The notes beneath the pieces are model-generated. The model ran no database searches. It worked only from the letters and a program-made list of their open reading frames with translations, and was not told where the DNA came from. The position numbers and the translations under genes were made by a program. From Duganella sp. BJB480 (GTDB taxonomy: Bacteria > Pseudomonadota > Gammaproteobacteria > Burkholderiales > Burkholderiaceae_D): a stretch of 64,000 bases of DNA. Every line of letters begins with the position of its first letter. Position 1 is the stretch's first letter. Shown piece by piece: positions 25,067 to 32,412 of the stretch. The stretch is from assembly GCA_003416985.1 (NCBI GenBank), contig QVIN01000001.1:496001-560000 (forward strand), given 5' to 3'.

Positions 25067-25260
25067 GAAAGTTATACTCTCACGATCATAGCGCATGCGT
25101 CTGTGCTGCGGCGCACACCTGCGCATGATATTTCCATGTGGAAACTAATTGTACCTGCTTTTTCGTGATTTTGTAGTTTACCAACCGAATTTCGGATTGC
25201 TTGTAGGACATTGCCGCGTCTGCGGGTAGGAAATGTTTTATTTCGTAATAGTAATAGTCG

Positions 25261-25300
25261 CCACGCCTGTTGAGTGTCTGTCAACCCCGCTCAGGCGTGG
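25261..25300 (-). terminator. Stem-loop spanning the stop codon of the hybrid kinase gene
   Basis: CCACGCCTG (25261-25269) and CAGGCGTGG (25292-25300) form a perfect 9-bp stem, with an inner TTGA/TCAA pairing. The TGA of the kinase (25291-25293) lies in the stem. No T-run follows on the minus strand, so termination would not be classical; it may protect the 3' end. Confidence 0.35.
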
Positions 25301-27504
25301 CGGTGGTGGGCGCCCATGGCCACCTTCGCGATCAGCTCGTTCGGCTCGACCGGCTTGGCGATGTGCGCCAGGAAGCCGCTCGAGAGCGCCTTGATGCGGT
25401 CCTCCGAGCGGGCGAACGCGGTCAGCGCGATGGCCGGCAGGTCGCCGCCGCGCGACGGGCCCAGCGCGCGCACGCGGTCCAGCAGGCCGTAGCCGTCCAC
25501 CTCCGGCATGCCGAGGTCGCTGACCATCAGGTCCGGGCGCGCGTGTTGCAGCAGCGACAGCGCCTCGGTGGCGGTGGCGGCGGTCAGCACGTCGGCGTTG
25601 CAGTCGGCCAGGATGCGCTTGATCAGCTCGCGGGCGTCGTCCTCGTCGTCGACCACCAGCACCTGCAGGCCGGACAGGTCGTGGGCGGCCGCGCGGCGCC
25701 CGCCGATGGCCGCGCCCAGCGGCTCGTTGGCGCCGCGCCGGCGCGGCAGGCGCACGGTGAAGCAGGCGCCGTGGCCGACGCCCTCGCTGGCGGCCGCCAC
25801 GGTGCCGCCGTGCTGCTCCACCAGGTGCTTGACGATCGCCAGTCCCAGCCCCAGGCCGCCGTGCTGGCGGGTGGTGCTGGCGTCGGCCTGGCGGAAGCGC
25901 TCGAACACGTGGGCCAGAAAGTCGGGCGCGATGCCGATGCCGTTGTCGCGCACGGCGATGGCGATCTGGTCGCCCTCGCGCCGGATGCGGACCTCGATGC
26001 GGCCGCCGGCCGGCGTGAACTTGAGGGCGTTGGTCAGCAGGTTCCAGATGATCTGCTGCAGGCGGTTGGCGTCGCCGGCCACCATGCCGGGCGCGGGCTC
26101 GAACTCCTGGGCGATGTGGATCTGCTTGGCCTCGGCGGCCGGGCGCACGGTGTCGATGGCGGCGGCCACGATGGCCGACGGCGCCAGCGCCAGCATCTCC
26201 AGCCGCACCTTGCCGGAGGCGATGCTGCTCATGTCGAGCAGGTCCTCGATCAGCTGGGCCTGGGCGCGGGCGTTGCGCTCGATGGTCTGCAGGCCGCGGT
26301 GCAGGTCGGCCTGGTCGCGGCTGCCGCGCCGCAGCACCTGGGCCCAGCCGAGGATGGCCGTCAGCGGCGTGCGCAGCTCGTGCGACAGCGTGGCCAGGAA
26401 CTCGTCCTTCATCTGGCTGTTGCGCTCGGCCTCGGCGCGCGCGTGGCGTTCGCTGTCGAGCAGGATCTTGCGCTCCTCGGCGGCCTGCTGCGAGGCCTCG
26501 TACAGGCGCGCGTTGTCGATCGCGATGGCGGCCTGGGCGGCGATGCCGCCGATGATGCGCTCGGTGCGCTCGCTGAACATGGCCGGCTCGGGATGGCCGA
26601 AGTGCAGGCAGCCGATCACCGCGCCCGAGCGCAGCGCCACCGGCACCGCCAGGTAGCTGCGCAGCGGCGGCTGGGCCGGCGGGCCGTCCGCGCCGCCGCC
26701 GTTGCGGGCGTCGGCCGGCCAGTCGTCGCTGCGCACCGTGCCGTTGGCGCACAGCGGGGCGCCCGGCGGCGCGCCGTCGCGCGGGCGGCCGAAGCCGGCG
26801 CAACCGGCCGGGGCGTCGCTCGACAGCATGTGCAGCATGCGCGCCTTGCCGTGGCCGTCGGCGCCGTGGTAGCAGAAGGCGCCGAAGCGGGCGCCGCTGA
26901 TGCGGGTGGCGGCGTCGGTCACCTCCTGCAGCAGCGGATGCAGGTCGCGGGTCGAGGCCAGCGCGTTGCCGGTGCGGTTGACCAGCTCCAGCACGGCGGT
27001 CTGGTCGCGCAGCGCCTCCTGCACCCGCTTGACCTGGTCGACGTCGGTGCTGGTGCCGAACCAGCGCAGCACGCGGCCGGCGGCGTCGTGCACCGGGTTG
27101 GCGCGTGTGAGGAACCAGCGGAACTCGCCGTTGGCGCTGCGGATCGGCACCTCCAGCTCGTAGGGCTGGCCGGTGGCGCGCGAGTATTCCCAGCGCTCCA
27201 GCATGGGGACGATGCAGTCGGGCGCGTAGACCTGGCGCCAGCCGTCGCCGCCCATCTGCTCGGGCGTGGTGCCGGTGTAGGCGTACCACGGCTGGTTGTA
27301 CCAGACCTTGCTGCCGTCCTGCTCGGCGATCCAGGCCAGTTGCGGCATCGAATTGGCGAGCGCGCGCAATTCCAGCTGGCTTTGCCGCAACGCCTCCCGC
27401 GCGCTCAGCAAATCATGCTGGGCGGTCGTTGAAGTGGGGAGCGCGGCGTCGTCCGTCGGGGGCTGGGGCGTTACGGCGTCGTTGGGCTCGTTTGGAAGAA
27501 TCAT
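25291..27504 (-). CDS. PAS-GAF-HisKA-HATPase-REC hybrid histidine kinase
   Basis: A 737-residue cytosolic hybrid kinase. Domains in order are a PAS domain (about 45-165, PQLAWIAEQDGSKVWYNQPW), a GAF domain (about 170-360, SYLAVPVALRSGAVIGCLHF), HisKA with LSHELRTPLTAILGW, HATPase_c (NLLTNALKF, VRDNGIGIAP, GGLGLGLAIVKHLVEQHGG) and a C-terminal REC (about 615-735) with Asp in MVSDLGMPEVDG and Lys in IAKPVE. The GAF domain contains an unusually Gly/Pro/Asn-rich insert (about 245-280). No response regulator is adjacent, so phosphotransfer partners are unknown. The gene-free 136 bp upstream carries a TACAAT -10-like element. Confidence 0.88.
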   Translation of the reverse strand: MILPNEPNDAVTPQPPTDDAALPTSTTAQHDLLSAREALRQSQLELRALANSMPQLAWIAEQDGSKVWYNQPWYAYTGTTPEQMGGDGWRQVYAPDCIVPMLERWEYSRATGQPYELEVPIRSANGEFRWFLTRANPVHDAAGRVLRWFGTSTDVDQVKRVQEALRDQTAVLELVNRTGNALASTRDLHPLLQEVTDAATRISGARFGAFCYHGADGHGKARMLHMLSSDAPAGCAGFGRPRDGAPPGAPLCANGTVRSDDWPADARNGGGADGPPAQPPLRSYLAVPVALRSGAVIGCLHFGHPEPAMFSERTERIIGGIAAQAAIAIDNARLYEASQQAAEERKILLDSERHARAEAERNSQMKDEFLATLSHELRTPLTAILGWAQVLRRGSRDQADLHRGLQTIERNARAQAQLIEDLLDMSSIASGKVRLEMLALAPSAIVAAAIDTVRPAAEAKQIHIAQEFEPAPGMVAGDANRLQQIIWNLLTNALKFTPAGGRIEVRIRREGDQIAIAVRDNGIGIAPDFLAHVFERFRQADASTTRQHGGLGLGLAIVKHLVEQHGGTVAAASEGVGHGACFTVRLPRRRGANEPLGAAIGGRRAAAHDLSGLQVLVVDDEDDARELIKRILADCNADVLTAATATEALSLLQHARPDLMVSDLGMPEVDGYGLLDRVRALGPSRGGDLPAIALTAFARSEDRIKALSSGFLAHIAKPVEPNELIAKVAMGAHHRHA

Positions 27505-27640
27505 GTAAGGCTTCGGGCTGCCGCGAAACCTGTGGCCGCCGGACGGCGGCCGTCAGGCTCGTCAGACTTGCGCTTGACGTTTTACGGTGTCTTTATTGTA
27601 TGCCCATCTCCCGCCGTGGCTACGCACGGTTGGCGGCGGC

Positions 27641-28468
27641 TCAGGCCGGGCGGGCCGCCAGGCGTTGGGCGATCTGGTCCAGCGCGGCTTGCAGCTGTTC
27701 GATGTCGTAGGGTTTTTGCAGCGACTGGGCGGGGAACTCCAGGTGGCGGGTCAGGGCGTCGCCGTAGCCGGAGGCGAACAGCAGTTGCAGCGCCGGCGTC
27801 TGCTTGCGCGCCAGGCGGGCCAGCTCGACGCCGGACATGCCGGGCAGGCTGACGTCGGTGAACAGCACGTCGAAGGGCTGGCGCGCCAGCTCGGGCAGGG
27901 CGTCCTCGCCGGTGGCGGCGGCCTGTACCTCGTGGCCCAGCGCGCGCAGGGTCTCGCAGACCAGGTAGCGGGCGTCGGCGTTGTCCTCGACCACCAGCAG
28001 GCGCAGCGGACGGGCGGTCTCGGCCGGTGGCGCGGCCTGGGCCGGCGCCAGCGTGCACAGCACGCCGGCCACGCCGCCCGCCTCGTTGCGCACCGGGGTG
28101 TAGTACAGGTCCAGCGGCAGCTGGGCGACGCCGTTGTTGCGCCACACCGGCAGGCTCACGCCGCGGTGGCTGGTGCTGTCTCCGGCCCAGGCCTGGCGGA
28201 TCGCGGCGCCGTTCCAGCTCCACGCGGCCGGCTGGATGGACGGCACGCCGCCGCCCGGCGCGCGCAGGCTCGACAGGCCGGTCAGCGCCGCGTAGGCGTC
28301 GTTGTAGACCATGATTTGTTCGGGACCCCACATCAGCAGCATGGCGGTGGGGGAGTTGAGCAGGATGTCCACCGTCAGGCGCAGCGGCAGCGGCCAGCCG
28401 GCCGGTGCGCCCAGGGCGGTGCGCGACCAGTCAGGGGAGGGCGGCGCGACGGCGGTGGATGGTGTCAT
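27641..28468 (-). CDS. PAS-REC protein without kinase or output domain
   Basis: A 275-residue protein. Residues about 20-145 are a PAS-like domain of the kind found ahead of bacterial hybrid kinases (LGAPAGWPLPLRLTVDILLN, MLLMWGPEQIMVYNDAYAAL). Residues about 154-272 are a REC domain with acidic pair in VVEDNADARY, Asp in LFTDVSLPGMSG and Lys in LQKPYD. There is no HisKA, HATPase, GGDEF or DNA-binding region. It may be a phosphate sink or a sensor-receiver adaptor, or have arisen by loss of the kinase core from a longer ancestor. It is 136 bp downstream of the hybrid kinase gene's start, on the same strand. Confidence 0.75.
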   Translation of the reverse strand: MTPSTAVAPPSPDWSRTALGAPAGWPLPLRLTVDILLNSPTAMLLMWGPEQIMVYNDAYAALTGLSSLRAPGGGVPSIQPAAWSWNGAAIRQAWAGDSTSHRGVSLPVWRNNGVAQLPLDLYYTPVRNEAGGVAGVLCTLAPAQAAPPAETARPLRLLVVEDNADARYLVCETLRALGHEVQAAATGEDALPELARQPFDVLFTDVSLPGMSGVELARLARKQTPALQLLFASGYGDALTRHLEFPAQSLQKPYDIEQLQAALDQIAQRLAARPA

Positions 28469-28525
28469 GCTGGGGCAACCTGTCTGAATTTGTCTTGGAA
28501 GGCAAAGCTGACCGCATCGTACACT

Positions 28526-28554
28526 AAAAAAAAAGCCCGCTACAGGAGCGGGCT
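28526..28554 (-). terminator. Intrinsic terminator on the minus strand
   Basis: Reading the minus strand, AGCCCGCT (28554-28547), loop CCTGT and AGCGGGCT (28541-28534) form a GC-rich 8-bp stem, followed at once by a run of nine T (28534-28526). This is a textbook Rho-independent terminator. No annotated minus-strand gene lies within 400 bp upstream of it, so it must end a non-coding or very small transcript. Confidence 0.82.
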
Positions 28555-28640
28555 AAATCTATTTCCTTGGAGGAGAATAGAGGAGACAGGTGAATGATGC
28601 TGCATTGCGCAAACGAATGCAAATTTTTTCTGATGATGAG
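28526..28640 (-). ncRNA. Candidate trans-acting sRNA with anti-Shine-Dalgarno motifs
   Basis: The terminator at 28526-28554 has no gene upstream of it on its strand in the 317-bp gap 28469-28785. Just 5' of the hairpin the minus strand reads CTCCTC twice (complement of 28569-28586), the exact complement of strong ribosome binding sites. C-rich single-stranded loops before a terminator characterise several proteobacterial regulatory sRNAs. The 5' end is not known; 28640 is a guess, and a weak -35/-10-like pair lies near there. A 56-codon ORF ending inside the terminator stem is possible but has unusual codon use. Confidence is limited by the missing promoter. Confidence 0.38.
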
Positions 28641-28785
28641 CGTGATCACTGGCATGAATGAAGCCACCCGCAAGCCTTGGAAATGCTGGATTTGTGAGTG
28701 AAACGGCCATGTTTTTTTCCGCGTCCGGGCGGGCTGGATGTACACTGGCGGGCGGCGCGGCGCAGTGCCGCAAACTGGAGGCGCG

Positions 28786-29013
28786 ATGGCGACGGTGTTG
28801 AAGCACAGGAAAGTGAATATTGTTGTTCTCGAACAAAGCGAGCAGATCGCGGACAACTGCCGGCCGGGCGACATCGCCATCATCACCGACGCCGCCGGCT
28901 GGTGGATCAAATTCGTCGGCGAGGGCGGCCAGATCGATTGCTACGGTGTGCCGTACGCGTCCTACAACGAGGCGCTGTGGTCGGCCAAGGCGGCGGCCGA
29001 ATTCGGCACCTGA
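28786..29013 (+). CDS. Small conserved-looking hypothetical protein
   Basis: A 75-residue soluble protein beginning MATVLKHRKVNIVVLEQSEQ. Its core (CRPGDIAIITDAAGWWIKFV, then YASYNEALWSAKAAAEFG) reads as a small alpha/beta domain. GGAGG is 5-6 bp upstream of the ATG. It has no signal peptide or membrane segment. I recognise no family. It lies between the candidate sRNA and the tRNA cluster. Confidence 0.6.
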   Translation: MATVLKHRKVNIVVLEQSEQIADNCRPGDIAIITDAAGWWIKFVGEGGQIDCYGVPYASYNEALWSAKAAAEFGT

Positions 29014-29023
29014 CAGAGAGTGC

Positions 29024-29052
29024 TGGACAAGCCGGGGGAGTGTCCCTATAAT
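29024..29052 (+). promoter_or_regulatory. Strong sigma70-type promoter upstream of the tRNA-Arg cluster
   Basis: TGGACA (29024-29029), a 17-bp G-rich spacer and a perfect TATAAT (29047-29052). The predicted start near 29059 is 145 bp before the first tRNA and precedes no recognisable ORF. It may drive a longer tRNA precursor. It may also be a relic of a lost fourth tRNA unit, since the region just after it contains the hairpin CGGCATGCCG. Confidence 0.6.
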
Positions 29053-29166
29053 GCTGCTTCTTTCGAACGGCATGCCGGTTGAAGGAGATGCAGCAAAGCA
29101 GTTTGCAAAGTGGTTGATTCGGTGTTTCGTGCGCTTGACCAACTAAACGATAGAAAATATCGAACT

Positions 29167-29194
29167 TTGCAAAACGAAATTAATGCTTTATAAT
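29167..29194 (+). promoter_or_regulatory. Proximal promoter of tRNA-Arg copy 1
   Basis: TTGCAA (29167-29172), 16-bp spacer, TATAAT (29189-29194), 9 bp before the tRNA 5' end at 29204. Perfect TATAAT elements also precede copy 2 (29402-29407) and copy 3 (29942-29947) at 10 bp, so each copy appears to have its own promoter, although their -35 elements are weak. Confidence 0.65.
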
Positions 29195-29203
29195 GTTGCT
29201 TAA

Positions 29204-29280
29204 GCGGCTGTAGCTCAGCTGGATAGAGTACTTGGCTACGAACCAAGGGGTCGTGGGTTCGATTCCTGCCAGCCGCACCA
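29204..29280 (+). tRNA. tRNA-Arg(ACG), copy 1
   Basis: A 77-nt cloverleaf with encoded CCA. The acceptor stem GCGGCTG pairs with CAGCCGC. The anticodon stem CTTGG/CCAAG encloses loop CTACGAA, giving anticodon ACG (read as ICG after TadA editing; decodes CGU, CGC, CGA). The T-loop TTCGATT is intact. It is identical to the copies at 29418 and 29958. Confidence 0.97.
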
Positions 29281-29297
29281 AAAATTCGTAAGTGAAA

Positions 29298-29327
29298 GGG
29301 CCTGAAGAGCGATCTTCGGGCCCTTTT
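29298..29327 (+). terminator. Terminator of tRNA-Arg copy 1
   Basis: GGGCCTGAAGA pairs with TCTTCGGGCCC (one T-G wobble) around GCGA, followed by TTTT. It starts 17 bp after the tRNA CCA end. Confidence 0.85.
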
Positions 29328-29417
29328 GCTATAAGTGTAAGCCCTTGAAACAGATTGCAAAATTTCTTCAAGGAATGCTTCGCCAAACAAGAAAACGCTG
29401 TTATAATCTTGTTTTTC

Positions 29418-29494
29418 GCGGCTGTAGCTCAGCTGGATAGAGTACTTGGCTACGAACCAAGGGGTCGTGGGTTCGATTCCTGCCAGCCGCACCA
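29418..29494 (+). tRNA. tRNA-Arg(ACG), copy 2
   Basis: Identical over 77 nt to copies 1 and 3, CCA encoded, anticodon ACG. It is 137 bp downstream of copy 1 and has TATAAT at 29402-29407. The 3' flank AAAATTCGTAAG is shared with the other copies, so the duplicated unit extends past the tRNA into its terminator. Confidence 0.97.
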
Positions 29495-29509
29495 AAATTC
29501 GTAAGACGA

Positions 29510-29542
29510 AAGGCCTGAAGAGCGATCTTCAGGCCTTTTTTC
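29510..29542 (+). terminator. Terminator of tRNA-Arg copy 2
   Basis: AAGGCCTGAAGA pairs perfectly with TCTTCAGGCCTT around GCGA, followed by a T-run. The hairpin is nearly identical to those after copies 1 and 3. Confidence 0.88.
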
Positions 29543-29635
29543 TTTGTGCGGCGAGCTTCATGGCTTTGTGTACGCAAGCGCACGATGCGATGCGGCCATT
29601 GCGGCTATCCTGTTTCAAACAGCCAGGAGAACACA

Positions 29636-29887
29636 ATGACCACCGCACGCGCCACCAGCTTTACCTTCATGGAAACCCAGATCGAAGCGTCCGCCTACCA
29701 TCAGGAAGGCCAATGGCTGCCTGAGTACCGCGTTATCAAGAGCGCCGAAGACGCGACGCCGCTCAAGCGGCCGCAGATCCTCGGCTTCGCCGACCGCGAG
29801 ACGGCGGTGTTGATGGCGGTCGAGTACGGGACCTACGAAATCCGCTGCCAGGAATACAAGGCGAAATATGGGCGCGCCCACCACTGA
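29636..29887 (+). CDS. Small hypothetical protein between tRNA-Arg copies
   Basis: An 83-residue soluble protein, MTTARATSFTFMETQIEASA..., with a C-terminal half ILGFADRETAVLMAVEYGTY that looks like a strand-helix unit. AGGAG lies 6-7 bp before the ATG, which I prefer over upstream in-frame starts lacking ribosome binding sites. It has no signal peptide. No family is recognised. It lies between the copy 2 terminator and the copy 3 promoter, so it must have its own promoter or rely on read-through. Confidence 0.6.
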   Translation: MTTARATSFTFMETQIEASAYHQEGQWLPEYRVIKSAEDATPLKRPQILGFADRETAVLMAVEYGTYEIRCQEYKAKYGRAHH

Positions 29888-29957
29888 CCGCAAGCCTTAA
29901 AAAAATGCTTCACCGCTCTTCTTGATTTGAATTTCCCCTGCTATAATGTTGTCTTTC

Positions 29958-30034
29958 GCGGCTGTAGCTCAGCTGGATAGAGTACTTGGCTACGAACCAA
30001 GGGGTCGTGGGTTCGATTCCTGCCAGCCGCACCA
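29958..30034 (+). tRNA. tRNA-Arg(ACG), copy 3
   Basis: Identical over 77 nt to copies 1 and 2, anticodon ACG, CCA encoded. TATAAT at 29942-29947 lies 10 bp upstream. It is separated from copy 2 by 463 bp containing one small gene. Confidence 0.97.
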
Positions 30035-30050
30035 AAATTCGTAAGACGAA

Positions 30051-30080
30051 GGGCCTGAAGAGTAATCTTCAGGCCCTTTT
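30051..30080 (+). terminator. Terminator of tRNA-Arg copy 3
   Basis: GGGCCTGAAGA pairs perfectly with TCTTCAGGCCC around GTAA, then TTTTTCTTT. It overlaps the intergenic end of the convergent small gene at 30084 and could serve both strands. Confidence 0.88.
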
Positions 30081-30083
30081 TCT

Positions 30084-30284
30084 TTACGGCTTGCGGGCTT
30101 TGGCGCATTGCGCCGACAGGATCGAGCGTTCCATTGCGTCGGTGACGGCGCGGATGTGCTCCGGCGTGCAGTTGGCGGCGCTGACCGCGACCGGCTGCAC
30201 CTGCCGGGTCAGGCTGCGATAGCCGAAGATGCCCAGCAGCGCCGCGGCGGCCAGCGTGATGGCGACGTTGGTTTTGGATTTCAA
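30084..30284 (-). CDS. Small membrane-anchored or exported hypothetical protein
   Basis: A 66-residue protein with an N-terminal hydrophobic segment (about residues 7-22, NVAITLAAAALLGIFGY) acting as signal anchor. A short C-terminal domain with two cysteines (SAANCTPEHIRAV, LSAQCAKARKP) may form a disulfide in the periplasm. The start is TTG at 30284, with AGGGA 8 bp upstream; no ATG exists in this frame nearby. No family recognised. Confidence 0.5.
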   Translation of the reverse strand: MKSKTNVAITLAAAALLGIFGYRSLTRQVQPVAVSAANCTPEHIRAVTDAMERSILSAQCAKARKP

Positions 30285-30367
30285 AGATCATTCCCTTTTT
30301 GATAGTGCTTCCATGATACACGGGCCTCGTGCGATGATTGTCCGATCATCATCCCGGAGGAGTGTGC

Positions 30368-31516
30368 ATGACCATCATCACCACCGTCGAAGACCTGCGC
30401 GTCTTGGCCCAGAAGCGCGTGCCGCGCATGTTCTACGATTACGCTGATGCCGGCTCGTGGACCGAATCGACCTACCGCGCCAATGTCGACGATTTCCAGC
30501 GCATCAAATTCCGCCAGCGCGTGGCCGTCAACCTGGAGAACCGCACGCTCAAGAGCACCATGGTCGGCCAGGAAGTGGCGATGCCGGTGGCATTGGCGCC
30601 GACCGGCCTGACCGGCATGCAGCACGCCGACGGCGAGATCCTCGCCGCCAAGGCAGCGGAAAAATTCGGCGTGCCGTTCACGCTGTCGACCATGAGCATC
30701 TGCTCGATCGAGGACATCGCCGCCAACACCAGCAAGCCGTTCTGGTTCCAGCTGTATGTGATGAAGGACCGCGAATTCATCAACCGCCTGATCGACCGCG
30801 CCAAGGCCGCGCGCTGCTCGGCGCTGGTGCTGACGCTGGACCTGCAGGTGCTGGGCCAGCGCCACAAGGACTTGCGCAACGGCCTGTCGGCGCCGCCCAA
30901 GCTCACCATCGCCAACATCGTCGACATGGCCACCAAGCCGCGATGGGTGCTGGGCATGCTGGGTACGAAGCGCCGCAGCTTCGGCAACATCGTCGGCCAC
31001 GCGTCGTCGGTGTCGGACATGTCGTCGCTGTCGGCGTGGACCAGCCAGCAGTTCGACTTGAGCCTGTCGTGGAAGGACGTCGAGTGGATCAAGCAGCGCT
31101 GGGGCGGCAAGTTGATCATCAAGGGCATCATGGACGCGGAGGACGCGCGGCTGGCGGTGGAGAGCGGCGCCGACGCGCTGATCGTCTCCAACCACGGCGG
31201 CCGCCAGCTGGACGGCGCGCAGTCGTCGATCGGCGCGCTGCCGGCCATCGTCGACGCGGTGGGCACGCAAATCGAAGTGCACATGGACGGCGGCGTGCGC
31301 TCCGGCCAGGACGTGATCAAGGCGCTGGCACTGGGCGCCAAGGGCGTCTACATCGGCCGCCCGTTCCTGTATGGACTGGGCGCGATGGGCGAGCAGGGCG
31401 TCAGCAAATGCCTGGACATCATCCGCAACGAGCTGGATCTGACCATGGCCTTCTGCGGCCTGCGCGACGTCACCAAGGTCGATAAAAACATCCTCCTGCC
31501 GGGCAGCTACCCATGA
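30368..31516 (+). CDS. lldD: FMN-dependent L-lactate dehydrogenase
   Basis: A 382-residue alpha-hydroxy acid oxidase-family protein. Family motifs seen are FYDYADAGSW near the N-terminus, PVALAPTGLTGM (FMN site), WFQLYVMKDREF, and the active-site SNHGGRQLDG with catalytic His and Arg. HMDGGVRSGQDVIKALALGA and YIGRPFLYGLGA follow. LldD oxidises L-lactate to pyruvate and reduces the respiratory quinone. GGAGG precedes the ATG at 30368. Its stop overlaps the start of a methyltransferase gene by ATGA. No lactate permease or LldR regulator is adjacent. A closely related 2-hydroxyacid oxidase is possible, but the sequence pattern favours LldD. Confidence 0.88.
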   Translation: MTIITTVEDLRVLAQKRVPRMFYDYADAGSWTESTYRANVDDFQRIKFRQRVAVNLENRTLKSTMVGQEVAMPVALAPTGLTGMQHADGEILAAKAAEKFGVPFTLSTMSICSIEDIAANTSKPFWFQLYVMKDREFINRLIDRAKAARCSALVLTLDLQVLGQRHKDLRNGLSAPPKLTIANIVDMATKPRWVLGMLGTKRRSFGNIVGHASSVSDMSSLSAWTSQQFDLSLSWKDVEWIKQRWGGKLIIKGIMDAEDARLAVESGADALIVSNHGGRQLDGAQSSIGALPAIVDAVGTQIEVHMDGGVRSGQDVIKALALGAKGVYIGRPFLYGLGAMGEQGVSKCLDIIRNELDLTMAFCGLRDVTKVDKNILLPGSYP

Positions 31517-32412
31517 AGCAGGCCAGCACCGGCAAGGGTTTGTTGCAGCAGGGTGTGGCCAGCCGCAGCGCCTTGGCTGTGGCCATGCTGCGCGCCGCCC
31601 ACCAGCTGATCGACAAGCCGCTGGTGTTCGACGATCCGCTGGCCTTGTCCATCCTCGGTCCCGAGAACGAGGCCGTGGTGCGCGCCGCGCCACAAAAATT
31701 CGACAGCGGCGTGGTGCGCGTGCTGCGTGCCGCGATGGCCGTGCGCAGCCGCTTCGCCGAGGATGAACTGGCGCGGGCGCTGGACAACGGCGTGCGCCAG
31801 TTCGTGCTGCTGGGCGCGGGCCTGGACAGCTACGCCTACCGCAATCCGGTGCCCGATCTGCGCGTGTTCGAGGTCGATCATCCCGCCACCCAGCGCTGGA
31901 AGCGCGGCCTGCTGGAGCAGGCCGGCATCGCGGCGCCGGAGTCGCTGACCTACGTGCCGGTCGATTTCGAACGCGACGACCTGGCCGACGCCCTGATGGC
32001 GGCCGGCTGCCGCCTGGACCAGCCGGTGTTCTTCTCCTGGCTGGGCGTGACCCTGTACCTGAGCACCGACGCCGTGTTCGACACGCTGGCCTTCGTCGCC
32101 GGCCTGCCATCGGGCAGCGGCATCGTGTTCGACTACGGCGTGGTGCCCGAGCTGCTCAACCCGATGGAGCGCATGGGCATGTCCTATTTCGCGCAGAAGT
32201 ACGAGGCCGAGGGCGAACCGTGGATTTCCTACTTCGCGCCCGAGGTGCTGGCGTGCGAGCTGCGCGCCATGGGCTACGGCGCGGTGTCCGACCACGGCGC
32301 CGACCAGCTGCGTGCGCGTTATCTTGCGAGCCGCAACGACGGCCTCCGGCTCGGCGGGGGCACGCGCCTGATGAGCGCGCAAGTCAGCCTGACTCGCAAT
32401 CGAGTCGATTAA
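31513..32412 (+). CDS. LCMT/PPM-type SAM-dependent methyltransferase
   Basis: A 299-residue class I methyltransferase. The SAM-binding motif VLLGAGLDSYAYR is followed by an acidic strand VFEVDHPATQRWK, both characteristic of the leucine carboxyl methyltransferase/Mycobacterium YktD-like family. The N-terminal LRAAHQLIDKPLVFDDPLA is typical of this group. FFSWLGVTLYLSTDAVF near residue 175 is another family signature. The substrate is unknown, and many such genes methylate small secondary metabolites. It is coupled to lldD by an ATGA overlap and converges with the DUF3592-like gene (stops overlap by 2 bp). Confidence 0.82.
   Translation: MKQASTGKGLLQQGVASRSALAVAMLRAAHQLIDKPLVFDDPLALSILGPENEAVVRAAPQKFDSGVVRVLRAAMAVRSRFAEDELARALDNGVRQFVLLGAGLDSYAYRNPVPDLRVFEVDHPATQRWKRGLLEQAGIAAPESLTYVPVDFERDDLADALMAAGCRLDQPVFFSWLGVTLYLSTDAVFDTLAFVAGLPSGSGIVFDYGVVPELLNPMERMGMSYFAQKYEAEGEPWISYFAPEVLACELRAMGYGAVSDHGADQLRARYLASRNDGLRLGGGTRLMSAQVSLTRNRVD

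Noticed and set aside
28540..29142. Minus-strand ORF ending within the terminator stem
   Set aside because: It runs antisense to the small gene 28786-29013 and its codon use is unlike neighbouring genes. A short C-terminal part (28540-28710) could be coding, but the terminator and anti-Shine-Dalgarno motifs favour an RNA.
29204..30034. tRNA-Arg genes as attachment sites of an integrated element
   Set aside because: No integrase and no partial tRNA repeat are seen in the window; the copies are full length and carry their own terminators.
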